Shown piece by piece: positions 53,501 to 64,000 of a stretch of 64,000 nt of DNA. Origin of the DNA: Brachypodius melanocephalos (taxonomy: Eukaryota > Chordata > Aves > Passeriformes > Pycnonotidae); the NCBI GenBank assembly GCA_013398615.1, contig VZSR01001479.1, forward strand, positions 17,508,717 through 17,572,716, read 5' to 3'. A model generated the notes under the pieces. That model was not told the DNA's origin, searched no databases, and was given only the letters and a program-made list of their open reading frames with translations. How positions within the stretch are numbered: position 1 is the stretch's first letter; the number at the start of each line of letters is the position of its first letter. The position numbers were made by a program, and so were the translations under genes.

Positions 53501-55590
53501 AACATAAACATCTCAAGCCCTTAACTGTAAAGTTATTCCTGCTCTCAAAAATATCCAGTACTGTCCAAGCCACAGGAGACACATGGAAAGCAAGAGAATC
53601 AGCACCCAGTATTGAAAACAATTATCTCTTAACATCTGCACATTTATTACCATACTAGCACTAAGTCCAGCACTGGCTGCCACTTAAGTTAGGGATTTTG
53701 TCTCCTGGGAAAAAAAAACTTTGGGATAGAAGTTCTCTTTAACAGTGACAGAAATTTTAGAAGTTGTTATTTTTCATAGTCAGTGAAACGTATTAGCAAT
53801 CAGCAAAATGCAAAATTAAAAATTCAAGTAAGCAAAGCAGTACAAACTTTTGTTAATCATCCAAATATTTATCACATTAGTGATTAGTAATAGGAAGCCT
53901 GGGGACAGATGAGGAAGCTGACATTTTCTACCTGGAATAAAGAACTTAGAGGACCACGACACAGGTCTCAAAGCACAGAAATTTGCTTCGGCAGGCTGCT
54001 GTGAAACCAACAGAGGCAAAAAAGAGTTTTAAAAATGTTAAATTGTTTCATCTGTTGTTTCACCTGTTATCACCAACTACATTTGGTGAACTGGGAGACA
54101 AGTCCAATCCTCAGTAGCTATAAGGCTGTGTTTTGGAAGACATACCATGCCACAGAGACAAACTGTGAAATATCACCTATAACTAACACAAATACTAGTG
54201 TGGGCAAGAGTGATTAGATAGGACACTGCTTCTGTCATTTGCACGCTGGATGTAAGCAAATACTTTCCCCACTACCTGACAAAACAAGACATTAAATAAA
54301 CACAACTGTTTTACCAGTGATGTTCATTGTGTTGGAAGGCACACAGTGCAGCTGCTTTCCCAGTCATTTCTGTTTTATGACAGTAATGTACAGTAAAGGA
54401 AACTTTCAACAACAAGTGAGAAACAATCAATAGCAATTTACCTTCATGGGTTGACAAGAAGTATAAGCAATGCTTCATTCTTACAGAAACACCTAAAAAG
54501 CAGACCTTGAAGCACTTAAATGTCTTCTATGAGGGAACAAAAAATGCAGACACATCTGAGAATTTGTTCCTATCATTTTGTACAAAAAGATAATTCTAAA
54601 TAAGTGGCAGACATTATCTGAGGTTCTTGATAAGTAGTTTTATCCTTTAAATATTTTAAGCCAAATAAATCCAAGATACTTTTGTCCTAAAATTTGGTTC
54701 AGTGAGAAGATAAAACAGGTAACTGAACAATCAGGGTCCAGCTTAAGAAATGTAGTATGGTCTTCCCCAGTTGCAGAACTTGCACATACTCTGAACCCAC
54801 AGAAACCCTTTCTATTCTTTCTCCAGGAAGGGGATACTTTTATTATGCCTAATACAATCATCAGCTAACGTCAGCTCTCCTTTAGAATCAGACAAGGAGT
54901 AACACTTCACACCACACATGATCAGTGGTTACCAAGGGGCACAGCTACCTGGAGTACATTCCCATCCGTAATTTAATGTCAGTGTCCAGAATTTAGTATT
55001 TCTAACACCCCTACCAAGTCACTTGTAGATCATGTGGATACATTGTTGTGGAGGTCAGGGAAGAGACTACAGCAATAAAAATATGTTTAGGCAAACGCAT
55101 GTAGTAATTAACATCCTTAAAAGAAAGACAATGTTATTTTTTCACCCAAAACCAGTAATATGCTTTTCCATGTAGCACCTTCAGTGTTTCTGAACCAAGT
55201 GCAGACAATATTTCATTAATTTAGGATTAGTTTACCATCTCATACAGCCAATTACCTGACCAAAATCACTAGTTTAAAACAGTTCCCAAGAATTATTTAA
55301 TACTTTAACAAGAATATGGGCTTTGTTTTTACTACTATTTCACCCAGTTTTAATTACTTCATACAGAAAAACAGAAAATAAACACTTAGTTCCTAATAAA
55401 ACATTATTTTTTCAATTACAAAGCACTTAAAACTATATAGACAATTTTAAAAAATACTGAAAACTAAATTCAAATTTATGCCAAGGCTAGATTTTATATG
55501 TATCTAGTCCCCTATACAGTTCACTTGCATGCATTTGCATGATTAGTAGTTCAGGTTCAATACTGGATAAGATAAACTATGTTCACAGCA

Positions 55591-55631
55591 TCTCTCTCTC
55601 TCTCTGTATATACATATATATACACACACAA
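55591..55631. repeat. Compound microsatellite (TC)n-(TA)n-(CA)n
   Basis: About seven TC units, then TATA-rich dinucleotides, then about five AC units, all contiguous. It is likely to be polymorphic in length. Confidence 0.9.
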
Positions 55632-56879
55632 CCCCCTGTGTGGATAGGTTTCCATTTAATTCTAGGTACAGGAAAGAAGCGAACACTATTTTCATTATAA
55701 CACTTCCAAAGAGACTTTGTAGCCACAACATTGATTTTTCCCTCCAATATATCTCAGCTTGAGGGCACTTTTCAACTAACACGTTGATCCCTGAAGCCAC
55801 TTTGATTTTATAAACTGTTTTTGTATAACAGTTAGAAATCAGCTTCTCAAGAGGGCTCCCATTTATGGTGCATGACTTCATTCTGGACATTTTTCAAATT
55901 AGCTGACACCAAGATGCTACAGCTTCTCATAATGAGGAAGTGCTATTTATTCCGCTAGCATATGGTGCAGCCTTTCTGCTGTCCATCGAAGAACGTAAGA
56001 GTTGCCAAGGGATGGTACCACTTCATAATTATTTAGAGCCTCTCAAATTAACATCTTCATCCCTATACTGTGTACATGGACAAAATTTTTCTGAATACCA
56101 TTTGCTGTTAATTTCTTCCTGAGAATCTCTAACTAGCCCTGTGACCTCAAACACCTCCAGAAAACACATATAAAGGTAAATTACCAGGATTTTTAAGAAC
56201 TATGCATCTTATTATTCAACTACCACAAGACAGGTAACCCAGGACAAACGGCAATCTTCTAACAAATGCAAATCAGTCAAGGAATGATACAAAGGCAACT
56301 CAGTAGGCACCTCAGGCATCATTTGCAATGAAGTCCTGTTTCAACTCAGTTATGAAGTAATATGCTAACCCTTCAAGGCACCACAATGAAGAAAAGCTAA
56401 TGTATTTTGGGACTCAGTTTGATTAAATCTCTTTGCATTTAATTTAGAGAGGGTATTCTCTTAATTGCAAGAGTCTTTTCATGCTTTGCATGAATAAAAA
56501 ACAACTAGAACAATCTGAAACAAAGTGAGTGTGAAATTTTGCCAGCATCCCACATGCCACTGCAGCAAATGCAAAGACATGCAACAGCTGGTCAATTTAA
56601 CTTACATTCTCAGTTATTAAACACTACCTGCAGGTTCATTAAACTCTTTTCTACTGGAAATATGGTATAAAGTACTTTGTATCCACAATGCCAACCTGAC
56701 CTTTCTCTAGGGCATGATACATTCCTGCTCGAAGTCACTCAAATACAAACCTAAAATGATTTTAGCTGTTCTAGTGTCACATTTTAGAGTTACATCCTTT
56801 GTAGGTGACTTGGAGAGTGTCAGTCATCTACCTTATTGTTCCTTTATGAGAAACACCATGGAGTTAATGGATGCTAGGG

Positions 56880-56946
56880 GAAAAAAACAACAACAACAAA
56901 AAACCCAAAAAACAAAACAAAAAACAACAACAACAACAACAAAAAA
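56880..56946. repeat. (CAA)n / A-rich microsatellite
   Basis: Blocks of CAA repeats separated by AAAACCC and AAAC sequence across about 67 bases. An open frame running into it (56714-56962) gives a Gln/Thr/Lys-rich tail that is an artefact. Confidence 0.9.
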
Positions 56947-57930
56947 GCACACTGACAGATAAAAGGTTCTATCACACAGTCATAAAAACCCAGGACTGAG
57001 AATCCTGGTCAGCCCCTTGAGGGAGACAAATAGACAGAAGTACTGTTTCACATGCCTGGTATCTGTACCTGTTGTATGCAAATTATGTAACAACTGTTGC
57101 CTATTCTTATAAAATTACTTCAATTGCTCCTGGAAATGACAAGACGTAATACTGGGACACTGCGTTTAATTCTCTGCCTGTAAAAACTGAGATAGTGAGA
57201 ACTTAGCCAAATACTGATTTTACCTGAATTAAATGCTTTCCATTTGACAAGCTACAAATTCTTTACTTTATGTAACACAATAATTGTATGTAAATTAAGA
57301 TGATTTCTGAAATCCATCATTACAGCTAACCTAATTATTTAATATATTACAATCCTTGTAAACAGCATAGAGGAAGAATAGCTGTTTGTTATCATTAAAA
57401 CCTCAAGTAAATCTACTCCTGCTTCAAATTTTGGGAGATATGAAGCAAAAATTCTCATGTTGCTTCCTGTCATGTGACCTAACACCTGCACTGTAAAGAA
57501 ATAACAAACTTTTCATCATTTTCAGGAAGTACGCTTCTGCTTGACTGAGCTCTAAGACACAAAAGTTAAGTGAAATGGAATACTGCTATGCAGCATTGAA
57601 CAGAAATTCAAAGATATATTTGGCTAGTAATACCATTATGCATTTAGACACATGACCGTGTCAAAGCAAACAACTTCGAAACAATATTCTTTCCATGTAA
57701 TGATTTCAACACACAACAGCCCAAGGAGGCAATGAATATTCCTTGATGCAATCTGAACTATTAAAAATCTAATTATATTTTCGTTCCTTATTCACCAATG
57801 TTTACTTTGAAATGGCAAGAGTATGTACTTAGACTACTTGCTCATCCCGCTCCTTCCCTGACAACCACATTCCTTCAAATATAGGCAATGGGCACAAACT
57901 GAAATATGTGAGCCTCCATCCAAATATGAA

Positions 57931-58201
57931 GAAAGGACCTAAGAGAACAGCCTGAAGTTGTGTCAAGGGAGGGTTAGGTTGGATATTAGGAAAAGGTTCT
58001 TCACCCAGAGGGTGGCTGGGCACTGGAATAGGCTCCCCAGGGCAGTGGTCACAGCAGCAGCCCGACAGAATTCAAAGAAGCGTTTGGACAACACTCTCGG
58101 GCACATTATTGGGGATGGTCTTGTGCAGGGCCAGGATGATCCTTGCACCCAATGATCATTGTAGGTCTCTTCCAAATCCATATTATCCGTGATCCTGTGA
58201 A
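57931..58201 (+). mobile_element. CR1 LINE 3' fragment (first of two abutting)
   Basis: It contains GGAGGGTTAGGTTGGATATT, AGGAAAAGGTTCTTCACCCA, GGGTGGCTGGGCACTGGAAT and AGGCTCCCCAGGGCAGTGGT in the order of a CR1 3' region. It ends with GTAGGTCTCTTCCAAATCC and a degenerate ATCCGTGATCCTGTGA octamer tail. It is 5'-truncated, on the plus strand and antisense to the host gene. The relatively intact 5' portion suggests moderate age. Confidence 0.92.
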
Positions 58202-58224
58202 TACTCTTCACTATGACAGTGACT

Positions 58225-58398
58225 GAGCACTGGCACTGGTTGTCCAGGCAGGCTGCAGTCCCCATCCTTGGATCCGTTCAAAACCATCTGAACACGGTCC
58301 TGAGCAATCAGCTGTAGGTGGCCCTGCCTAAGCAGGGGCCTTGGATCGCATCACCTCCAAAGGTCCCTTCAGACCTCAAGCAGTCTATGATTCTGTGA
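58225..58398 (+). mobile_element. CR1 LINE 3' fragment (second, abutting and same orientation)
   Basis: It starts GAGCACTGGCACTGGTTGTC and continues with CAGGCTGCAGTCCCCATCCT, a CAAAACCATCTGAACACGGT block, GTAGGTGGCCCTGCCTAAGC and GGTCCCTTCAGACCTCAAG, ending TCTATGATTCTGTGA. This is the canonical CR1 3' end again, of a different subfamily from the copy just upstream. Only about 23 bases separate the two. Confidence 0.92.
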
Positions 58399-58619
58399 AA
58401 TATGCAGCAGTCTGACCAATGACAAGAATCCCTCTCAACACAAAGCAGTTCTCATTAATGGCATATAGAGTTACCTGCAGTACTAAGACTGTGTTCCTGA
58501 CACTACTGTTTGAGAACAGGAACAAAAGATTTGGACATCATATGGAACATTAAATCAATGTAAAAATCACAGGAGACAACATCCCATAAACACCCACAAC
58601 CTACAGGTAAATATGATCT

Positions 58620-58814
58620 CTAAAAAATGGCTGCTGTAAGTAAAGCTGCAGCCCGGCTGATGGTGATGATCTGGCCTGGAATACTTTCAACTTCATCATA
58701 CTCAGGATGCTCTACAACAATGTTGATAGTCCAAACCCTCAGGGAATTACGGCTAGTGCTGAATATAGTAGTCATCATCATACTGCCAGTAGCACATGGA
58801 ACCTGTCCAAACCT
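58620..58814 (-). other. Unexplained open stretch, possible decayed coding remnant
   Basis: On the minus strand 64 codons are open and end at TAG, including the coherent-looking run NIVVEHPEYDEVESIPGQII. The opposite strand is also open from 58627 to 58848. I recognise no family. No clear acceptor and donor pair makes it an exon. A fragment of a processed pseudogene, a conserved element or chance are all possible. Confidence 0.25.
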
Positions 58815-60018
58815 TTATCCTGGCTTCTCAGAGAGGAATTTCAGGTGAGATGTCAGATCTTATCTTTGTGATAAGTGTTATCTGCCAACATGGTGCTAAA
58901 AGGCAACTGAAGAGAACCAGGCAGAACAGCCACAAATTGCCTAAAGCAAAGGGTGAAGCTCACCTGCACAGCACAGAATTCCCCACAGTCAATTCAAGTC
59001 TCTGTGACGGATTCCTACAGAAACTAAACCCACTGCAAATATTATCAGCATCTTCTCTAAAGGCAAGGTATACTCTGGTGATATAGCTTTCACTAACAAA
59101 TATAGAACAAAGAATAAAGGAGCGTATTTAGTAACAATCCTACAGGACTTACCTCAGGGAAGAAAAAGAACAAATCACCCATAGCAGATGCTAATCAGAT
59201 TGCTTGCTTAATTTCTGGCGTTACAATAAGGAGAACCATATATGGAACAACAACCCACACTAAAAAGGTAAATTCATTAGCAAATGTCACAATTGAGCCA
59301 ATACAATCAGCATTCAAGGACATTGAGAACACTGTATTTAGGGCAGAGGAGCAGCCAGGCTAGAACACATTATGTGACTAGAAGATCACATAATGCCACA
59401 GAGAATTGAGAGAACGCCTGTGCTCTTGCTGAGTAAAACATTACCGTGAAGGGCTGCCAACAGCTTGGAAGCCTTCTTCTGTAGATATTTAAATACAAAT
59501 AGACACACTTTAAACACATTGGGGATAGGTTTTTGCAATCCTTCCACCATTCTACAATAAAGATGACTTTAATATTAACAGAGAATATCTCTGGATTTTT
59601 CTTAAAGACACCATGAAGTATCATTTAATTTCTCTCACAAATTTTAACACGTTCCCCCTCTGTTTACAAACATTCTCCTTTTAAAACTAATTTTATGGGG
59701 ATTTTTGTTTCACATCCATTACACTGTAAACTAACTCTCATTTTTGTTCTGTAATAGTGAGATGGACTAAAAGTATATGGAGTAAAAATGTAAGATTAAA
59801 GCCTTTCTCCAAAGCAAGTATCTGTGCATGTTTACACTTTGGGACAAAATGTATTCTAGACCATATTCTACACTCCAAACTAGGGTATGGCAACTGATAA
59901 ATTAAAGGAATTGTGCTTTTAAAACATTTGTTTTCTTCTCACATAGAAAATACTGCATAGATATCATCAGTATTAACCACACGTTACTTTGGTTTAGTTC
60001 AGTAAATGTAAGGCATAC

Positions 60019-60118
60019 CTCCATTATTATTCTCCAGAGCTACCATCTTGCGCTGAGATTTATTGCATCTCTGATGACAATGACTGATGTCCTCTTTTCC
60101 ATCTTTTTTATCTTTCAG
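60019..60118 (-). CDS. Candidate exon 1 with probable start codon
   Basis: On the minus strand a modest acceptor (AATTTCATTAG) precedes this 100-base exon, and a good donor (GGAG then GTATGCC) follows. The reading that joins exon 2 in phase is CTG AAA ... GGA G, with no stop in the exon: LKDKKDGKEDISHCHQRCNK, then SQRKMVALENNNG. The ATG at codon 25 has A at -3 and G at +4, a good vertebrate start context. MVALENNNGDFQKKQ flows naturally into exon 2, while the upstream part (HCHQRCNKSQRK) reads like translated 5' untranslated sequence. I favour that ATG as the start, with about 72 bases of 5' UTR in the exon. The alternative is that coding continues upstream beyond the window. The exon is less certain than exon 2 because the acceptor tract is weak. 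Confidence 0.58.
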
Positions 60119-63100
60119 CTAATGAAATTTTTACTTTTGAAACAGCATTTTATAACCATACAGTTCTGGTAATTTTAAACTTCTTACAGCAATTCTTATC
60201 TGCTAAAATTTTTGTATTGTGTGATCAACACAACAATTACCATATATGAAATTAATAAAAAAAATTAGAGAAAATTTAAACGAGAAATTCACAGCAGAAT
60301 GCAAAAAACCACATGCAAACTATGGAGATGAAAATATTTAAATACTACAAAATGGGTTTAAAAGCTATCAAATTAGTGCAAGATGTATTGTAATCTGCTG
60401 CTCAAAACCAAAAAGTAAAATGTACAGTTTTACTTATCAATGGAAAAGCTGCTTCTAACTCTGCCTTTTTATGTCTTCAGATAGGAGATGTTCTCAGAGA
60501 GAATGAAAGTCCAACTTAATACAGTGTGTTGATGTTCTTATGCAAATGGGAATTTTTTCTTCCCTTTACTGTTTAACTAAACACTTCTGTAAAGTACTTT
60601 TTCTATATTTCACACATGAATTGCACCTTCCAGAAGTGAAAACCTGTTGGCAGCTAAGATGTACATTCACACACAACAGAATACCTGCATGCTAAAGACA
60701 GCACCAAACAGAACTCACTGAGAAAATTTCTAGTGTGATTTGCCTAAAACTACAGAAACAGGTTTATTTCTAAGAACTTGAACTAAACTCAGAATAAAGC
60801 ATCTGATAGTATTTTTTTACACTAACACAATAGAGGCAAAGGAAAATGTCTGTGTCGTGTTAACAAATTAGATTTCTACTAAGAAGCCTCCTAAATTGAG
60901 AAAAATTTGGTTAATGGAATCTCTGCAAGAGTCAATAGCTTCTACTATGGCCCTGACACAGAACAGTGCATCAACAAAACTAATATTATTTTAGTAATGC
61001 CTCCAGCATTTGGGTGCTCCCACCTTCCCTTTTCTGTTTTCACCTCTTAATCTTCCATTCATTCACTGTCAAACACAATGCAGCTGATCAATTCTTATCT
61101 CACTACTAGCAATGGAGGAATTTTCTATTTAGAACTGTTGAGGTAGTAGAGGGCACACTTCAAGCCATGCTGAACATGTTTCCCCTCTCTTTTTAAACAG
61201 ATGCATGATGTCCTTACATGTTTAATGAGCCTTTTACCAGGGAAAGAAAATAAATTATGCACAGAATATGCATAAAGTAGAGAATGTCCTCTTGCAAACG
61301 TCCATCCAGAACTCCAGTAAGAGGTGAACACATTTTCTTGTTCTGTCAAGCGTTTCATGTTTTCATGTTGTTAGAAATAAGTTAGAAAGTAGATGAAAAA
61401 GTATCTTACTGATTAAACATTCTCATTACCTACAATGACAGGTAACAAGAATAAAATGCTCCAGTAGTTACTCTGAGAAAGGAGTGTGTCTTCAATCACA
61501 GAATAAAACTTGAAATGAGGAATACATTCTCTTTCTACTGAGACTGAGAGAGTTGTAACTTATTTCTATGGAAACAGCCAAAACAGGAGGCTCTCAGCAT
61601 CTGAGAAACTTACATAACTATACGGGAAATTAATATAAAAAATGGCTGTGCACACATGCACACGGTCTTCCTCTCTCTCCTACGATGGCCACAACCATAC
61701 AACGTAATTGAGAAACCAGGAAAAAAAAATCTATTCCAACAAATTATAACAAATGAAAGGTCTTTGGAAAGAAGTTGCTCTCAGAGTCAAAAACCAATAT
61801 ATTTTGCTCTAAGAAGAAAACCAAGCAACAGTTTCAGTGGTTTGCCACTGTCAGCATTTCCAGAAGCTATTACATCCTGCGTGGTTTTATAGGACAAGTA
61901 TGCCTTTCACAGCCTCAAGCAGAAAACCCTTTGCCACTGTCACCTAGATGCAGTTCTGCACTTCCACCTCTCTGGTAATTCCATGTCTTGCTTTGAGTAA
62001 TGCAAGAAAATCTGAACATTTACTAGAGGAGCTTCTGTTCTGAAAGAAAATACAGGAACAGTTCCTTTTAAAGCAGCTTACTCTCAACAAATTGAAAATA
62101 TGTTATATATGGAGCCATCTGACCAAGAAAAAGAAAAGAAAAAACCCTTATGTGTACATGTTTATATACTTCAGGAGCATTAGCTGAACACCTTTGCTCA
62201 CAACATTTCAGGTTGTACCTTGTGAGTAAAAAGCCTGCATCCATACAGAAACTTCAATGAGTTCTGTGTGCTCTGCTTTTGCCTGCACTCACTTTTTTTT
62301 TATAAATTCTTCCTCTCTAGGACACCAGAAATTAAAAAGAAAGAGAGAAAATTCTACATCCAGGTATAAAGAGGCAGTTCTTTAAGGCAGCATTTCAAAC
62401 CAGACACACGTTTGTCACCAAAACATGTCTCGCTCTCCTGTACCATGCAAGAAACTCCCCTTAAAAGCCTACATGAGCTCCACATTGAAGAAGAGGAACC
62501 AGAACTCATCCTTTCAAAAAGGAATCTTCGCCTTTTCCATACAATCTATTCAGTCATGTATTTTCTTTTCCCATGGTACTTGCTCAGGATCATAATCTCA
62601 GACAAGATCAATGTTCATTGAACTATGGCAGTAAAAGAGTTACACTGAGCTGGATGAATCACCTGTCCCCTCTCCCCATTTCAATGTTAAGGAAGTTTAT
62701 CCTGTGCCTCGCTTTTATTCAGTATTATTTATTATTAGATCTATTTTTAACTGAAGCACACAGAAATTCCAACACCTACTGCGAAACCGTAGAAAATCCA
62801 CACAATGAAATTCCACAAACACTACTGCCATGGTAAAACAAAACTGAAATCAGCATCCAGCTTTTTCAGTTTTAATGAAGATGACCTAGAAGATTCATTA
62901 TTGTGACTAGAGCACTAGGGAGTAAAGAATTTTTTCAGGCTTCGTAATAACTTTTCATCACCCAGTGGTATCACATGGTACCCCCAACTCATGCAGACTC
63001 AATTGTTTTTAAATTTACTAATTACTGAACAGCTTTGCTGTTTTCCAAGAGAGTAGTGTGATTTCCCAACCCAGATGCCAACCCTACATAAGTGAATACA

Positions 63101-64000
63101 GCACCATTGTTTAATGCTTTCGAAAAATTTGACAGGAATGGTATGAAATTCCGGCCTATTGAAAATAAACAGTAACTCAAATTTTTGGCAAAATGTTTAA
63201 ATTGAATCCTAAGATTAAATATAAATTCTCAAACTTTTACTTTACACAATTCTCTCATCTCTTTAGCCCTGTGGCTAGAGCTAGCTCTCTATATATTCAC
63301 TTCACTGGCTACTGGCAGAAGACAAGCCATAGCTGCAATTCCCCCACATTGTCCAGGGAGACAGATAAAAGCTACTGAACTAAAATTAAAATTAAATATT
63401 AACGATTTTCAAAAGGGAGTACAGTTTCTCTACAGATTCTCTTTCAGCTAGCTCCTATACCTTTTACAATTTGTCTGTCAGTACCTAGTAAATTAACCTT
63501 ACCCTGAAGTTTTAATCATGGAGCAATCCCCTATCACACATATACACTACTGCCGGGTTGGAGTTAAGATTCATTTTCAGTTTCTTTGGAAAAGTAACAA
63601 GCATACGTACAGAAAAAATACTTACTCTACTCATAGCCCAGTACATTTCAAGCATGAACATATCTGAAAGCATCAGTCAGAAATGAAAACAGTTTTGAAA
63701 TCTCATTATAAGTGTTACAGAAAAGGCCCAATCAATTTAAACACCAGACAGCACAGATGCAGAAAAAGCCTTCAAAAATGCAGTTCACATTTACCATTTA
63801 TACCTACATAGAAAAAGATGACAGGAAATGACTCAACACGTTAACAAAGTATAAAAATTGTTAAGGTTTCACTTATTTTCTCTCAGTGAAAAACAGTAGG
63901 AGCATGCTGCTCAACATGTTAATGCACATCTGCCTCTCAGAGAACCTTCATAATATTGGTTTTACGATTCTTGAACACTGTGGGTTCGATTTCAAGAATG
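60119..64000 (-). other. Upstream intron or 5' flank, no features seen
   Basis: AT-rich DNA with no CpG-rich promoter-like region, recognisable repeat body or supported exon. If exon 1 has a genuine splice acceptor, this is intron and the promoter with the first non-coding exon lies beyond 64000. Confidence 0.55.

Larger units (their letters stand above)
27733..60018 (-). other. Large intron between exons 1 and 2 (about 32.3 kb)
   Basis: Bounded on the minus strand by a GTATGCC donor after exon 1 and a GATAG acceptor before exon 2. It contains a GGA microsatellite (29.2 kb), G/T-rich tracts (30.3 and 33.0 kb), a perfect short hairpin (35.4 kb), CAA-rich tracts (36.0 and 56.9 kb), an A15 run (38.5 kb), a compound dinucleotide microsatellite (55.6 kb), a possible CR1 tail (31.0 kb), two abutting CR1 tails (57.9-58.4 kb) and one unexplained open stretch (58.6-58.8 kb). 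I see no other exon or RNA gene. Confidence 0.65.

Noticed and set aside
57958..58265. Open frames on both strands in this interval
   Set aside because: They lie within the CR1 3' untranslated ends and are not genes.
63980..63995. GGTTCGATTTC resembling a tRNA B box
   Set aside because: No matching A box, anticodon arm or cloverleaf can be made upstream.

Overview
The window looks like AT-rich nuclear DNA from a bird, and almost all of it is intron. The evidence is the set of repeats: 3' ends of CR1 retroposons, solo LTR sequence of the avian ERVL-like kind, and a low overall density of repeats. There are no operons, ribosome binding sites, phage genes, CRISPR arrays or recognisable RNA genes. 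The many short open frames are chance frames in non-coding DNA.

One gene can be supported. It lies on the minus strand and runs from high to low coordinates. Four candidate coding exons have consensus splice sites and reading phases that agree at all three junctions: exon 1 at 60019-60118, exon 2 at 27553-27732, exon 3 at 16700-16765, and exon 4 at 1-89, which is cut by the window edge. The numbering is local to this window. The introns between them are about 32.3, 10.8 and 16.6 kb. The joined reading is a hydrophilic, Ser/Asn/Asp/Thr-rich, probably disordered segment ending in a basic patch (SPVKRPR) that resembles a nuclear localisation signal. A well-placed ATG in exon 1 (MVALENNNGDF...) suggests that these exons encode the amino terminus. 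The folded domains would then lie beyond position 1 and the promoter beyond position 64000. I could not name the gene.

Layout from left to right: exon 4 (1-89). A 16.6 kb intron holding a 46-bp tandem duplication (3.7 kb), a CR1 tail on the host-sense strand (10.0 kb), a nearly full solo LTR (10.9-11.3 kb), a short LTR remnant (14.7 kb) and a possible conserved non-coding block (12.5-13.0 kb). Exon 3 (16.7 kb). A 10.8 kb intron with an A/C-rich tract (22.8 kb). Exon 2 (27.6 kb). A 32 kb intron with simple repeats, two adjacent CR1 3' ends (57.9-58.4 kb) and an unexplained open stretch (58.6-58.8 kb). Exon 1 (60.1 kb). About 3.9 kb of upstream intron or flank with no visible CpG-rich promoter.

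I found no convincing new biological system. The points most worth a second look are the unidentified gene, its two exons that could be skipped without a frameshift, the abutting CR1 tails and the possible conserved block.
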